This document shows, piece by piece, positions 1-9,398 of a DNA stretch of 62,587 bases; within the stretch, counting starts at the first letter, position 1, and each line of letters opens with the position of its first letter. The stretch is from assembly GCA_900553885.1 (NCBI GenBank), contig USFD01000006.1:1-62587 (forward strand), written 5' to 3'. The stretch comes from an uncultured Ruminococcus sp. (lineage in GTDB: Bacteria > Bacillota > Clostridia > Lachnospirales > Lachnospiraceae). The translations under genes were made by a program, and so were the position numbers. The notes below the pieces were generated by a model, which worked only from the letters and a program-made list of their open reading frames with translations, ran no database searches and was not told the DNA's origin.

Positions 1-52
1 ACGGCGACCACCGAGATCTACACTCTTTCCCTACACGACGCTCTTCCGATCT
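1..52. other. Illumina P5/TruSeq adapter remnant
   Basis: The first 52 bases match the 3' 52 bases of the Illumina universal P5 adapter, ending in the familiar CTCTTCCGATCT. This is library sequence rather than genome: an untrimmed read was built into the end of a contig. The genomic sequence begins at 53, where an open reading frame on the minus strand is cut off. Confidence 0.98.
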
Positions 53-574
53 GTGGAAGAGGATCAGATCATGGCCGGCGTCCAGTCTTTCCAGAGGTTC
101 AGGAATACGGAAATCAACGGTTCTGATATATTCATCCCAGTGTGACAGCTTCCATGTGTCCCGTTCCGAGTTCCGCTCGATCATCCGCTGATGACAGACT
201 TCCGGATCGGTGACTACCCAGATGATAACCAGTTTTGCTCCCTTTGTACGGAGTTTTGTGCGGAAACGTTCCAGGGTTTCCTCATTGTGGACCTCCTTTG
301 TAAACGGAGCGTTGATCAGAACAATATCATCGTACTCCAATGCCTCGACGCCAATATCTACGATTGTCTCGTATTCGTAATCCCGGATATTTTCTTCAAA
401 GAATTTTGAACTTCGGTTTATTTCTTCACCGGCAACCGTAAATACCCGATTGGACAGCGGAATCAGGGTGTCCTTATCGAGGTAGACGACATGTTTTAAA
501 TTTCTGGCAAGCTGTTTTGAAATATAAGTTTTCCCGCAGGCCGGGGGAGAAGTGACGAGTATCATTTTTTTCAT
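53..574 (-). CDS. P-loop ATPase/kinase (AAA family, zeta-toxin/gluconate-kinase-like), 3' truncated
   Basis: 174 codons are open from ATG at 574 down to the adapter junction, with no stop, so the C-terminus is missing. The protein starts MKKMILVTSPPACGKTYISK, a Walker A (PPACGKT) at the extreme N-terminus. Further on are a DKD motif after the next beta strand and a late VVTDPEVCHQRMIERN segment that looks like an adenylate-kinase-type lid with basic residues. Small ATP-binding proteins with this layout phosphorylate small molecules or nucleic acids, but the substrate cannot be told here. The start is supported by its position just before Walker A. An AAAGGAG lies about 25 nt upstream, which is too far to be convincing as a ribosome-binding site. 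The gene is transcribed away from uvrB from its own consensus-like promoter (684-712). Confidence 0.75.
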
Positions 575-683
575 AGCATTCTCACGGCAGAAATGCCGGC
601 TCCTTTCTGTTAATTGTTCTGTCTTTTTATTCTGAAACATGGAAAAGACAACAGAAGTCTGATCCATCGTCTTCAACATTTTT

Positions 684-712
684 ATAGTAGCACTGAGAAA
701 AACAGATTTCAA
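684..712 (-). promoter_or_regulatory. Sigma-A promoter for the truncated P-loop gene
   Basis: On the minus strand, TTGAAA (707-712) is followed after exactly 17 nt by TACTAT (684-689). The spacing is ideal, and each box has one mismatch from consensus. The predicted leader is about 105 nt to the ATG at 574. No other open reading frame of conviction lies in 575-1074. Confidence 0.6.
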
Positions 713-890
713 GAATTTGCAGGCATTGATTTATTATGGATTAAGTGCCGCTGAAGCCGGACGAAAAGATGGCCGGATGCAAACCGGCATTTCCCGGCCT
801 TTTCCACCGGGCGGTTGTTCCCGTACATATGTATACCCGAACATTTGTACTTTTTTTGGCTCCCGCAGTATATACTTTTATTATTATATT

Positions 891-899
891 TGCTATAAT
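891..899 (+). promoter_or_regulatory. Extended -10 promoter for uvrBA
   Basis: TGCTATAAT is a perfect extended -10 (TGnTATAAT) about 175 nt upstream of uvrB. No good -35 box sits 17 nt upstream, which is typical for extended -10 promoters. The 575-1074 gap (500 nt) otherwise shows no gene I can support; the open frames at 717-974 lack any family character. I see no clear LexA/SOS box. Confidence 0.45.
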
Positions 900-1074
900 G
901 TCCGAAAAGGGCAGAGACAGGTCCGTACTGTTAAATGGACATACGGATTTCCCGGCAAAGAAGTAATAGTATAACGAAACTTATCAAATGCTATTTCCTG
1001 CAATGATGGAAGCAGATAACAGAGAAAAAATAGAATGGTAAATGGATTAAAACAAAAGGGAGAAGGGTAAAATC

Positions 1075-3060
1075 ATGGATCACTTTGAATTGGTATCAGA
1101 ATATAAACCCACCGGCGACCAGCCCCAGGCCATCAAGCAGCTGGTCAAAGGTTTTAAGGAAGGCAACCAGTGCCAGACCCTTCTGGGAGTCACCGGCTCA
1201 GGAAAAACCTTCACAATGGCAAATGTCATTCAGCAATTAAATAAACCGACGCTGATTATTGCTCATAACAAGACACTGGCGGCACAGCTCTACGGCGAGT
1301 TCAAGGAGTTCTTCCCGAACAATGCCGTAGAATATTTTGTGTCCTATTACGACTACTACCAGCCGGAGGCCTATGTCCCTTCCTCGGACACCTACATTGC
1401 CAAGGATTCATCAATCAATGATGAGATCGACAAACTTCGCCTTTCTGCCACCATGGCGCTGACGGAGCGGCGGGATGTGATCATCGTAGCCAGTGTATCC
1501 TGCATCTACGGCCTAGGCAACCCGGTGGACTATCAGAATATGGTGATTTCTCTGCGCCCCGGGATGATAAAAGACAGGGACGAGGTAATCAGTAAACTGA
1601 TTGAGATACAGTATGACCGCAATGATATGGATTTCCACAGGGGAACATTCCGCGTGCGGGGAGATGTGCTGGAGATTATACCGGCATATGAAAGTGAAAC
1701 GGCGGTCCGGATTGAATTTTTCGGCGATGAAGTTGACCGGATCACTGAGATCGATATCCTGACAGGGGAAATTAAGGATGAGTTGAAGCACGTGGCAATT
1801 TTCCCGGCTTCGCACTATGTTGTCGATAAAGAAAACATCAAAAGAGCCGTACATGATATTGAGGAAGAACTGGACGAGCGGGTAAAGGAGTTCAAGCGTC
1901 AGGACAAACTGCTGGAGGCCCAGAGAATTGCAGAGCGGACAAATTTCGATATAGAAATGCTCAAAGAAACCGGCTTCTGCTCAGGAATTGAGAATTATTC
2001 CCGCCATCTGGCAGGACTTGCGCCGGGGCAGCCGCCGTATACGCTGATCGATTATTTTCCGGATGACTTTATTATGATGATCGATGAGTCGCACAAGACG
2101 ATCCCTCAGATCGGCGGCATGTATCATGGCGATCAGTCCCGGAAGAGTACACTTGTGGATTACGGGTTCCGGCTGCCTTCTGCGAAGGACAACCGCCCCT
2201 TGAATTTTGAAGAATTTGAGAGTAAGATTAATCAGGTTCTGTTCGTATCGGCCACGCCTGGTCCTTATGAAGCAGAGCATGAGCTTTTGCGGGCGGAGCA
2301 GGTGATCCGTCCTACCGGACTTCTTGATCCGGAGGTAAGTATCCGGCCGGTGGAAGGGCAGATTGATGACCTGATTGGAGAGATTAACAAAGAAGTTGCA
2401 AAGAAAAATAAGGTGCTTGTCACAACTCTGACAAAACGGATGGCGGAAGATCTTACCGATTACATGCGGGAAGTAGGCATCCGGGTGAAATATTTGCATT
2501 CGGATGTGGACACACTGGAAAGAACAGAGATTATCCGTGATATGCGTCTGGATGTATTTGACGTACTTGTAGGGATTAACCTTCTCAGGGAGGGACTTGA
2601 CATTCCGGAGATTACTCTGGTAGCCATTCTGGATGCGGATAAGGAAGGATTCCTGCGTTCCGAGACATCTCTGATTCAGACCATCGGCCGTGCGGCCCGC
2701 AACGCGGAAGGCCATGTAATCATGTATGCAGATACGGTTACAGAGTCCATGCAGATGGCTGTGGATGAAACCAGGCGGCGCCGTGAAATACAGATGAAGT
2801 ACAATGAAGAACACGGCATTACACCGCAGACCATCCGGAAATCTGTCCGTGATCTGATCAGTATATCAAAGAAAGTTGCCGCGGAAGAGCTGCGGATGGA
2901 GAAAGATCCGGAGTCCATGAGCGCAAAAGAGCTGGAAAAACTGATCAAGGATCTGACGAAACAGATGAAGAAAGCAGCTGCAGAGCTGAATTTCGAGGCT
3001 GCCGCAGAACTGCGTGACAAGCTGGTTGATCTGAAGAAAATGCTTAATGATATTGAATAA
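1075..3060 (+). CDS. uvrB: UvrABC excinuclease subunit B
   Basis: UvrB is the damage-verification helicase of nucleotide excision repair: UvrA loads it on DNA and it then recruits UvrC for incision. The 661-aa length is normal. Walker A is GVTGSGKT at residues 38-45. The damage-probing beta-hairpin (YYDYYQPEAY) follows at about 91-100. The helicase DEAD-type box reads DESH, and helicase motifs V-VI appear as GINLLREGLDIPE and QTIGRAARN. The C-terminal UVR coiled coil (about 620-655), which contacts UvrC, is present. The start is preceded by GGGAGAAGG. uvrA follows after 23 nt, giving the standard uvrBA operon. Identification is secure. Confidence 0.98.
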   Translation: MDHFELVSEYKPTGDQPQAIKQLVKGFKEGNQCQTLLGVTGSGKTFTMANVIQQLNKPTLIIAHNKTLAAQLYGEFKEFFPNNAVEYFVSYYDYYQPEAYVPSSDTYIAKDSSINDEIDKLRLSATMALTERRDVIIVASVSCIYGLGNPVDYQNMVISLRPGMIKDRDEVISKLIEIQYDRNDMDFHRGTFRVRGDVLEIIPAYESETAVRIEFFGDEVDRITEIDILTGEIKDELKHVAIFPASHYVVDKENIKRAVHDIEEELDERVKEFKRQDKLLEAQRIAERTNFDIEMLKETGFCSGIENYSRHLAGLAPGQPPYTLIDYFPDDFIMMIDESHKTIPQIGGMYHGDQSRKSTLVDYGFRLPSAKDNRPLNFEEFESKINQVLFVSATPGPYEAEHELLRAEQVIRPTGLLDPEVSIRPVEGQIDDLIGEINKEVAKKNKVLVTTLTKRMAEDLTDYMREVGIRVKYLHSDVDTLERTEIIRDMRLDVFDVLVGINLLREGLDIPEITLVAILDADKEGFLRSETSLIQTIGRAARNAEGHVIMYADTVTESMQMAVDETRRRREIQMKYNEEHGITPQTIRKSVRDLISISKKVAAEELRMEKDPESMSAKELEKLIKDLTKQMKKAAAELNFEAAAELRDKLVDLKKMLNDIE

Positions 3061-3083
3061 CAGGAAGGAAACAAAAGAAATAT

Positions 3084-5930
3084 ATGGGAACAAAAATGGA
3101 TGCCCGGAAATATATCAGAATCCGCGGCGCAAATGAGAACAATCTGAAAAATATAGATGTGGATATTCCGCGTAATGAACTGGTCGTTCTGACCGGGCTG
3201 AGCGGATCGGGAAAATCCTCTCTTGCATTTGATACCATATATGCAGAGGGGCAGAGACGTTATATGGAGTCTTTGTCTTCCTATGCCCGGCAGTTCCTGG
3301 GACAGATGGAAAAACCGGATGTAGAAAGTATTGAAGGCCTTTCTCCGGCGATTTCCATTGATCAGAAATCGACGAATCATAATCCGCGTTCCACAGTCGG
3401 AACAGTAACGGAGATATACGACTATTTTCGTCTTCTGTATGCCAGAGCCGGGATCCCGCATTGTCCGAAGTGCGGCCGGGAGATCTCCAGACAGACGGTA
3501 GATCAGATGGTGGATCAGATTATGGCGTTGCCGGAAGGAACAAGAATCCAGCTTCTGGCACCGGTCGTCCGCGGGAGAAAGGGAACCCATGCGAAACTTT
3601 TTGAGAGATCCAGGAAGAGCGGATATGTGCGGGTCCGTGTGGACGGAAACATATATGAACTGTCGGAAGAGATTACGCTGGATAAGAATATCAAGCATAA
3701 TATTGAGATTATTGTAGATCGTCTGATAGTCCGTCCGGGAATCGAGCAGAGACTGACCGATTCTGTGGAAAGTGTACTTCATCTGGCGGAGGGCCTTCTT
3801 GTAGTAGATGTGATCGGCGCAGAGCCGTTAAATTTCAGTCAGAATTTTGCCTGCCCGGACTGCGGGATCAGTATAGAAGAAATTGAACCGAGAAGTTTTT
3901 CCTTTAATAATCCCTTCGGAGCCTGCCCGGAGTGCTATGGCCTGGGATACAAGATGGAATTTGCGGAGGAACTGATGATACCGGATCCGTCTCTCTCCAT
4001 TAACGAAGGAGCGATCGCTGTTCTCGGCTGGCAGTCCTGTACCGACAAAGGAAGTTTTACCCGGGCGATCCTTGACGCGCTTTGCAGGGAGTACGGATTT
4101 GATCTGGATACGCCTTTTGAAAAATATCCGAAAAAGATCCATGACATTCTGATTCATGGAACGAATGGGAAGAGTGTAAAAGTCTTTTACAAAGGACAGA
4201 GAGGAGAAGGCGTCTATGATGTTGCCTTTGAGGGCCTGATAAAAAATGTGGAACGCAGATACCGGGAAACCGGTTCAGAGACAATGAAGGCGGAGTATGA
4301 GACATTTATGAATATTACGCCCTGTTCCGCATGTAAAGGACAGAGACTGAAGCCGGGGGCTTTGGCTGTAACTGTAGGAGGGCGGAATATAGCCGAGGTG
4401 ACGGCGCTTTCCATTGAAAAGCTGCAGCAGTTTCTGAATGAACTGGAGCTGACCAAAACACAGATGCTTATCGGCGGCCAGATACTGAAAGAAATTAAAG
4501 CAAGAATACAGTTCCTTATGGATGTGGGACTGGACTATCTTACGCTTGCCCGGGCGACCGGAACCTTGTCCGGGGGAGAGGCCCAGCGGATCCGTCTGGC
4601 TACCCAGATCGGTTCCGGGCTCGTCGGTGTGGCCTATATCCTGGATGAGCCGAGTATCGGTCTGCACCAGAGAGACAATGACAAACTCCTTGCCACCCTG
4701 AAGCATCTCAGAGATCTGGGGAATACTCTGATTGTGGTGGAACATGATGAGGATACTATGCTTGCGGCAGATTATATTGTGGACATCGGACCCGGAGCAG
4801 GGGAACACGGCGGAGAAGTTGTGGCAACAGGCACGGCAAAAGAGATTATGGCGAATGAAAACTCGATCACAGGCGCATACTTAAGCGGAAAAATAAAGAT
4901 TCCCGTGCCGGAGGAGCGGAAAAAGCCGACAGGCTGGCTGAAAGTGAAGGGAGCCAGGGAGAATAATCTGAAAAATATTGATGTGGATTTCCCTCTTGGA
5001 GTGATGACCTGCGTAACCGGAGTTTCCGGTTCGGGCAAGAGTTCTCTGGTGAATGAGATCCTCTACAAACGTCTGGCAAGGGATCTGAACCATGCCCGTA
5101 CGGTGCCGGGAAAACACCGGAAAATAGAAGGGCTGGAGCAGGTGGATAAAGTAATTGCGATTGATCAGTCCCCGATTGGAAGAACACCTCGCTCCAATCC
5201 GGCTACTTACACCGGTGTTTTTGATCTGATCCGCGACCTTTTTGCAGCCACGCCGGATGCCAAGGCAAGAGGATATAAGAAAGGCCGATTCAGTTTTAAT
5301 GTCAAGGGCGGACGCTGTGAAGCCTGCGCCGGAGACGGAATTCTGAAGATTGAAATGCATTTTCTGCCGGACGTATATGTGCCCTGTGAAGTTTGCGGCG
5401 GCAAAAGGTATAACCGGGAGACTCTGGAAGTAAAATATAAAGGGAAAACAATCTATGATGTGCTTAACATGACGGTGGAAGAAGCGCTGGAGTTTTTTGC
5501 GCATGTGCCCAGTATCCGGAGAAAAATGGAAACACTCAACGATGTGGGACTTTCCTATATCCGTCTGGGACAGCCTTCCACTGAACTTTCAGGAGGAGAG
5601 GCCCAGAGAATCAAGCTGGCTGCCGAACTGAGCAAGCGCAGCACAGGAAAGACGGTTTATATTCTGGACGAGCCCACAACAGGACTGCATTTCGCGGATG
5701 TCCATAAGCTGACAGAAATTCTGAGAAGACTGTCAGGAGACGGAAATACAGTAATTGTAATCGAACATAATCTGGATGTAATTAAAACAGCAGATTATAT
5801 TATAGATATTGGCCCGGAAGGAGGAGAACGGGGCGGAACAGTCGTGGCCTGCGGGACTCCGGAAGAAGTGGCACAGAACGAAAAATCCTATACCGGGAAA
5901 TATATTGATGCAATCCTTAAGAAAAAATAA
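3084..5930 (+). CDS. uvrA: UvrABC excinuclease subunit A
   Basis: UvrA is the damage sensor of excision repair, a dimeric ABC ATPase that scans DNA and delivers UvrB. At 948 aa it is full length. The two ABC modules are clear: the first Walker A is GLSGSGKSS near residue 40 with signature LSGGEAQRIRLA, and the second is GVSGSGKSS with LSGGEAQRIKLA and Walker B ILDEPTTGLH. The inserted zinc modules are visible as CPDC...CPEC and CEAC...CEVC. It is co-transcribed with uvrB. The ATG at 3084 has GGAAGG about 15 nt upstream; an in-frame ATG at 3096 is an alternative. A hairpin with a T-run follows the stop codon. Confidence 0.98.
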   Translation: MGTKMDARKYIRIRGANENNLKNIDVDIPRNELVVLTGLSGSGKSSLAFDTIYAEGQRRYMESLSSYARQFLGQMEKPDVESIEGLSPAISIDQKSTNHNPRSTVGTVTEIYDYFRLLYARAGIPHCPKCGREISRQTVDQMVDQIMALPEGTRIQLLAPVVRGRKGTHAKLFERSRKSGYVRVRVDGNIYELSEEITLDKNIKHNIEIIVDRLIVRPGIEQRLTDSVESVLHLAEGLLVVDVIGAEPLNFSQNFACPDCGISIEEIEPRSFSFNNPFGACPECYGLGYKMEFAEELMIPDPSLSINEGAIAVLGWQSCTDKGSFTRAILDALCREYGFDLDTPFEKYPKKIHDILIHGTNGKSVKVFYKGQRGEGVYDVAFEGLIKNVERRYRETGSETMKAEYETFMNITPCSACKGQRLKPGALAVTVGGRNIAEVTALSIEKLQQFLNELELTKTQMLIGGQILKEIKARIQFLMDVGLDYLTLARATGTLSGGEAQRIRLATQIGSGLVGVAYILDEPSIGLHQRDNDKLLATLKHLRDLGNTLIVVEHDEDTMLAADYIVDIGPGAGEHGGEVVATGTAKEIMANENSITGAYLSGKIKIPVPEERKKPTGWLKVKGARENNLKNIDVDFPLGVMTCVTGVSGSGKSSLVNEILYKRLARDLNHARTVPGKHRKIEGLEQVDKVIAIDQSPIGRTPRSNPATYTGVFDLIRDLFAATPDAKARGYKKGRFSFNVKGGRCEACAGDGILKIEMHFLPDVYVPCEVCGGKRYNRETLEVKYKGKTIYDVLNMTVEEALEFFAHVPSIRRKMETLNDVGLSYIRLGQPSTELSGGEAQRIKLAAELSKRSTGKTVYILDEPTTGLHFADVHKLTEILRRLSGDGNTVIVIEHNLDVIKTADYIIDIGPEGGERGGTVVACGTPEEVAQNEKSYTGKYIDAILKKK

Positions 5931-5957
5931 AAATGGAAAAAAGTATTTCCATTTTTT
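5931..5957 (+). terminator. Intrinsic terminator after uvrA
   Basis: AAATGGAAA (5931-5939), a 6-nt loop and TTTCCATTT (5946-5954) run into further T residues, directly after the uvrA stop. The stem is AT-rich and therefore weak. It separates uvrBA from mreB. Confidence 0.55.
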
Positions 5958-6056
5958 GAAAAGTTTATTATACTAGTGATGCAGACGGGCTGTACAGAAG
6001 CTTATCAGCCGGTCTTACAGAGAACAGAGAAAACCTTTCGGGGAGAAAGATACACA

Positions 6057-6089
6057 GTTCCGGCACAGGCAGAAATGCCGTGCCGGAAC
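6057..6089 (+). other. Strong 5'-UTR hairpin with GAAA tetraloop upstream of mreB
   Basis: GTTCCGGCAC (6057-6066) pairs with GTGCCGGAAC (6080-6089). Inside, GGCA and TGCC pair around a GAAA (GNRA) tetraloop, leaving one bulged A. This gives 14 base pairs with no following T-run, so it is not an ordinary terminator. It ends about 47 nt before the mreB start and could stabilise or regulate the mreB transcript. Confidence 0.6.
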
Positions 6090-6136
6090 AGGTTTACGGG
6101 AAAAAGAGTATAGACAGTTTGGAAGGGAGAGTCAGT

Positions 6137-7126
6137 ATGTCAGTAGATCTCGGAATAGATTTAGGAACTGCCAGCGTACTTGTGTACGTTAAGGGAAAAG
6201 GTGTTGTATTAAAAGAACCCTCAGTTGTGGCGTTTGACCGGGATACAAATGTCATTAAGGCGATCGGAGAAGAAGCCCGGCTGATGCTGGGAAGAACTCC
6301 GGGAAATATAGTGGCCGTGCGTCCGCTGAGGCAGGGGGTAATATCCGACTATACCGTAACAGAAAAAATGATTAAATATTTTGTGCAGAAAGCTCTGGGC
6401 AAACGTACTTTTAAAAAACCCCGCATCAGCATCTGCGTTCCCAGCGGGGTAACAGAGGTTGAGAAAAAGGCCGTGGAGGAAGCCACATTTGCTGCAGGAG
6501 CAAGAGAGGTGCACCTGATTGAAGAACCTGTGGCGGCTGCGATCGGAGCAGGGATTGATATTGCCAAGCCCTGCGGCAATATGATTGTAGATATCGGAGG
6601 AGGAACGGCGGATATTGCCGTGATCTCTCTGGGAGGCACCGTTGTAAATACCTCCATTAAAGTGGCGGGGGATGATTTTGATGAGGCTATTGTCCGATAT
6701 ATGAGGAAGAAACATAATCTTCTGATCGGCGAGAGAACTGCTGAAGATATTAAAATCAAGATCGGAACCACATATCCTCTTGTAGAAGAGGAGACAATGG
6801 AAGTCAGAGGACGCAATCTGGTCACGGGACTGCCGAAGACCGTAACCGTTACATCTTCGGAGACGGAGGAAGCTTTGAGGGAAGCTGCCAGCCAGATTGT
6901 TGAAGCAGTCATTGCAGTGCTTGAACAGACGCCGCCGGAGCTCTCGGCGGATATTCTCGACAGAGGAATTGTCCTGACCGGAGGAGGAGCGCTTCTTCGG
7001 GGACTGGAAGAACTGATTGAGGAAAAGACCGGCATTAATACTATGACGGCAGAGGATCCGATGAAAGTTGTGGCTATCGGAACCGGACAGTTTGTTGAGT
7101 TTATGAGTGGAAGGAAAGACTATTAG
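6137..7126 (+). CDS. mreB: Rod-shape-determining actin homologue MreB
   Basis: MreB polymerises beneath the membrane and positions the elongation machinery (RodA, PBP2) for lateral wall growth. The start at 6137 is chosen because GGAAGGGAGA lies about 6 nt upstream and the protein then begins MSVDLGIDLGTASVLVYVKG, exactly as the family does; a longer frame back to 6080 would start inside the upstream hairpin. The 329-aa length is typical. Actin-fold ATP motifs are visible: phosphate-1 (DLGTAS), connector/phosphate-2 (DIGGGTADIAVI) and the adenosine motif (TGGGALLRGL). mreC and mreD are not adjacent, so this is an unlinked copy (Mbl/MreBH-type placement). Strong hairpins precede and follow it. 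Confidence 0.95.
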   Translation: MSVDLGIDLGTASVLVYVKGKGVVLKEPSVVAFDRDTNVIKAIGEEARLMLGRTPGNIVAVRPLRQGVISDYTVTEKMIKYFVQKALGKRTFKKPRISICVPSGVTEVEKKAVEEATFAAGAREVHLIEEPVAAAIGAGIDIAKPCGNMIVDIGGGTADIAVISLGGTVVNTSIKVAGDDFDEAIVRYMRKKHNLLIGERTAEDIKIKIGTTYPLVEEETMEVRGRNLVTGLPKTVTVTSSETEEALREAASQIVEAVIAVLEQTPPELSADILDRGIVLTGGGALLRGLEELIEEKTGINTMTAEDPMKVVAIGTGQFVEFMSGRKDY

Positions 7127-7162
7127 GACAGGGGTGTGAACAGGCGGGCGCACCCCTGTCCT
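7125..7162 (+). other. 12-bp perfect hairpin between mreB and recD2
   Basis: AGGACAGGGGTG (7125-7136) pairs perfectly with CACCCCTGTCCT (7151-7162) around a 14-nt loop. It overlaps the mreB stop codon and ends a few bases before the recD2 ribosome-binding site (7169-7175). There is no T-tract, so it is better read as an mRNA 3'-end stabiliser, a processing site or a weak terminator/attenuator. Confidence 0.6.
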
Positions 7163-7182
7163 GCTGTGAGGAAGGATTGACA

Positions 7183-9393
7183 GTGGAAGTTGTTACAGGA
7201 TATGTGGAGCATATCGTGTTCCGCAATGAGGAAAACGGATATACCGTATTTCGTCTGGAAAATGATGATGGAGAGATAACCTGTGTAGGGAATTTTAACT
7301 TTATCAGCGAAGGCGAAATGATGGAGCTTAAGGGGGAATATACGAACCACAACGTGTATGGCCTGCAGTTGAAGGTTTCCTCCCATACGCTGAAAGAACC
7401 GGAGGATATTGTCTCAATTGAGCGTTATCTTGGTTCGGGCGCCATAAAAGGCGTGGGACAGGCTCTGGCAGGAAGAATTGTAAAAAAATTCCGCGAGGAT
7501 ACATTCCGGATTATTGAAGAAGAGCCTGAGCGTCTGGCTGAGATAAAGGGAATCAGCGAGCGCAAGGCAAGAGAAATAGCGGAGCAGGTTGAGGAAAAAA
7601 AGGACATGCGCAAGGCTATGATCTATCTCCAGAAGTATGGCATCTCCAACCGGCTTGCGGCGAAGATCTATCAGAAGTATGGTATGGATGTATACAAAGT
7701 GCTGGAGGAGAATCCTTATCAGCTTGCAGACAGCATAGAGGGGATCGGATTTAAAACGGCGGATGAAATAGCCGCCCGGATTGGTATACATACAGATTCG
7801 GATTACCGGATCAAAAGCGGGCTGTTCTATACACTTCAGCAGGCGGTTGCGGAAGGACATGTGTACCTTCCCCAGGAGGAACTGCTGAGGCGTGCTGGGA
7901 TTCTTCTTGAGGTAGAGATAAAGGATATCGAAAAGCATGTGATGGATCTGTGTATTGAGCGAAAGACTGTTATGAAAGAACAGGAAGGCGAAATCAGGGT
8001 ATATCCGGCTCATTATTATTATCTGGAACTGAACACGGCAAAGATGCTGCACGATCTGGATATTGACTGCGATATGCCGGAAGATCTGATGGAATCCCGG
8101 CTGCGCAGAGTGGAAGAAAGCGAGGAAATCGAACTGGACCCTATGCAGCACAGGGCGGTTATTGAATCCATTAAGCATGGTCTTCTTGTGCTTACCGGCG
8201 GGCCGGGAACGGGAAAAACGACTACGATCAACACGATGATCCGTTTTTTTGACAGCGAGGGGATGAGCATCCTTCTGGCTGCCCCCACAGGAAGAGCGGC
8301 CAAACGTATGACAGAGGCTACAGGATACGAGGCCCAGACGATTCACCGCCTTCTGGAAGTAAATGTGAATCCGGAGGAGGAAGACAGCATTGGCGGATTC
8401 CTGCGGAACCGGCAGAACCCTCTTGAAGCGGATGTGATTATTATTGATGAGATGTCAATGGTTGATCTGCCTCTTATGCATGCTCTGCTTTCGGCTGTTG
8501 TGCCGGGCACCAGACTTGTTCTGGTGGGGGATGTGGATCAGCTCCCGTCTGTGGGACCGGGCAGCGTGCTGAAAGATATTATTGCGTCTCAGAGATTCCC
8601 GGTGGTTACTCTTACCCGGATTTTCCGTCAGGCAGGAGAGAGCGATATTGTGGTTAACGCACATAAAATCAACGCCGGCGAGCCGGTTATTCTGGATAAC
8701 AAAAGCCGGGACTTTTTCTTCCTGAGGCGGCAGGATGCGGACACAATTATCGGTGTTGTTATCATGCTGATTCAGAAAAAACTGCCCGGATATGTTCACG
8801 CACACCCCAATGAAATCCAGGTGATGACCCCTACAAGAAAAGGACTGCTGGGTGTGGAAAGACTGAACGGGATTCTTCAGCGGTATCTGAATCCCCCGCA
8901 GAAAGGCAGAACGGAACGGGAGATAAACGGCAGACTGTTCCGGGTAGGCGATAAGGTAATGCAGATTAAGAACAATTATCAGCTCGAGTGGGAAGTTTCC
9001 ACAAAATTCGGACTGACAGTTGATAAGGGAACCGGAATTTTTAACGGTGATATGGGAATTATTACGGAAATTAATGAGTATACAGAGACGCTGGAAGTAG
9101 AATTTGATGAGTCCAGAAAGGTGAAATACAGTTTTGATATGACGGAAGAACTGGAACTGGCGTATGCCATAACGGTTCACAAATCTCAGGGGAGCGAATA
9201 TCCGGCAGTTATTATTCCTCTGCTTGCCGGCCCGAAACTGCTGTATACCCGCAATCTTCTGTATACAGCTGTAACAAGGGCAAAGAAATGCCTCACAATT
9301 GTAGGGAGTGATGCTGTATTTCAGGAAATGATACAAAACAAAAACGAACAGGCCAGATATACAAGTCTGGCAGAGCGTATCCGCGAGTTTTAG
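7183..9393 (+). CDS. recD2: RecD2 (YrrC) superfamily 1B 5'-3' DNA helicase
   Basis: RecD2 is a stand-alone 5'-3' helicase of bacteria lacking RecBCD, involved in fork maintenance and repair. The N-terminal domain (GYVEHIVFRNEENGYTVF) is diagnostic. Helix-hairpin-helix segments follow near residues 80-200. The helicase core has Walker A GGPGTGKTTT, Walker B IIIDEMSMVD and a late motif with TVHKSQGSEYP. The length is 736 aa. I prefer GTG at 7183 (AGGAAGG 7 nt upstream; the product starts MEVVTGYVEH like relatives) over TTG at 7177, whose Shine-Dalgarno would touch the start. It lies between mreB and comF with short gaps, so the three are probably transcribed together. Confidence 0.93.
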   Translation: MEVVTGYVEHIVFRNEENGYTVFRLENDDGEITCVGNFNFISEGEMMELKGEYTNHNVYGLQLKVSSHTLKEPEDIVSIERYLGSGAIKGVGQALAGRIVKKFREDTFRIIEEEPERLAEIKGISERKAREIAEQVEEKKDMRKAMIYLQKYGISNRLAAKIYQKYGMDVYKVLEENPYQLADSIEGIGFKTADEIAARIGIHTDSDYRIKSGLFYTLQQAVAEGHVYLPQEELLRRAGILLEVEIKDIEKHVMDLCIERKTVMKEQEGEIRVYPAHYYYLELNTAKMLHDLDIDCDMPEDLMESRLRRVEESEEIELDPMQHRAVIESIKHGLLVLTGGPGTGKTTTINTMIRFFDSEGMSILLAAPTGRAAKRMTEATGYEAQTIHRLLEVNVNPEEEDSIGGFLRNRQNPLEADVIIIDEMSMVDLPLMHALLSAVVPGTRLVLVGDVDQLPSVGPGSVLKDIIASQRFPVVTLTRIFRQAGESDIVVNAHKINAGEPVILDNKSRDFFFLRRQDADTIIGVVIMLIQKKLPGYVHAHPNEIQVMTPTRKGLLGVERLNGILQRYLNPPQKGRTEREINGRLFRVGDKVMQIKNNYQLEWEVSTKFGLTVDKGTGIFNGDMGIITEINEYTETLEVEFDESRKVKYSFDMTEELELAYAITVHKSQGSEYPAVIIPLLAGPKLLYTRNLLYTAVTRAKKCLTIVGSDAVFQEMIQNKNEQARYTSLAERIREF

Positions 9394-9398
9394 AGAGC

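Noticed and set aside
717..974. Two overlapping small open frames upstream of uvrB
   Set aside because: No Shine-Dalgarno sequence, no recognisable domain, and the region holds the uvrB promoter.
1981..3782. Long minus-strand frames in uvrB and uvrA (277 and 368 codons)
   Set aside because: They are exact antisense shadows of highly conserved genes and lack any recognisable family or site.
7125..7162. Hairpin after mreB as an intrinsic terminator
   Set aside because: The stem is strong, but no T-run follows and the recD2 ribosome-binding site lies just behind it.
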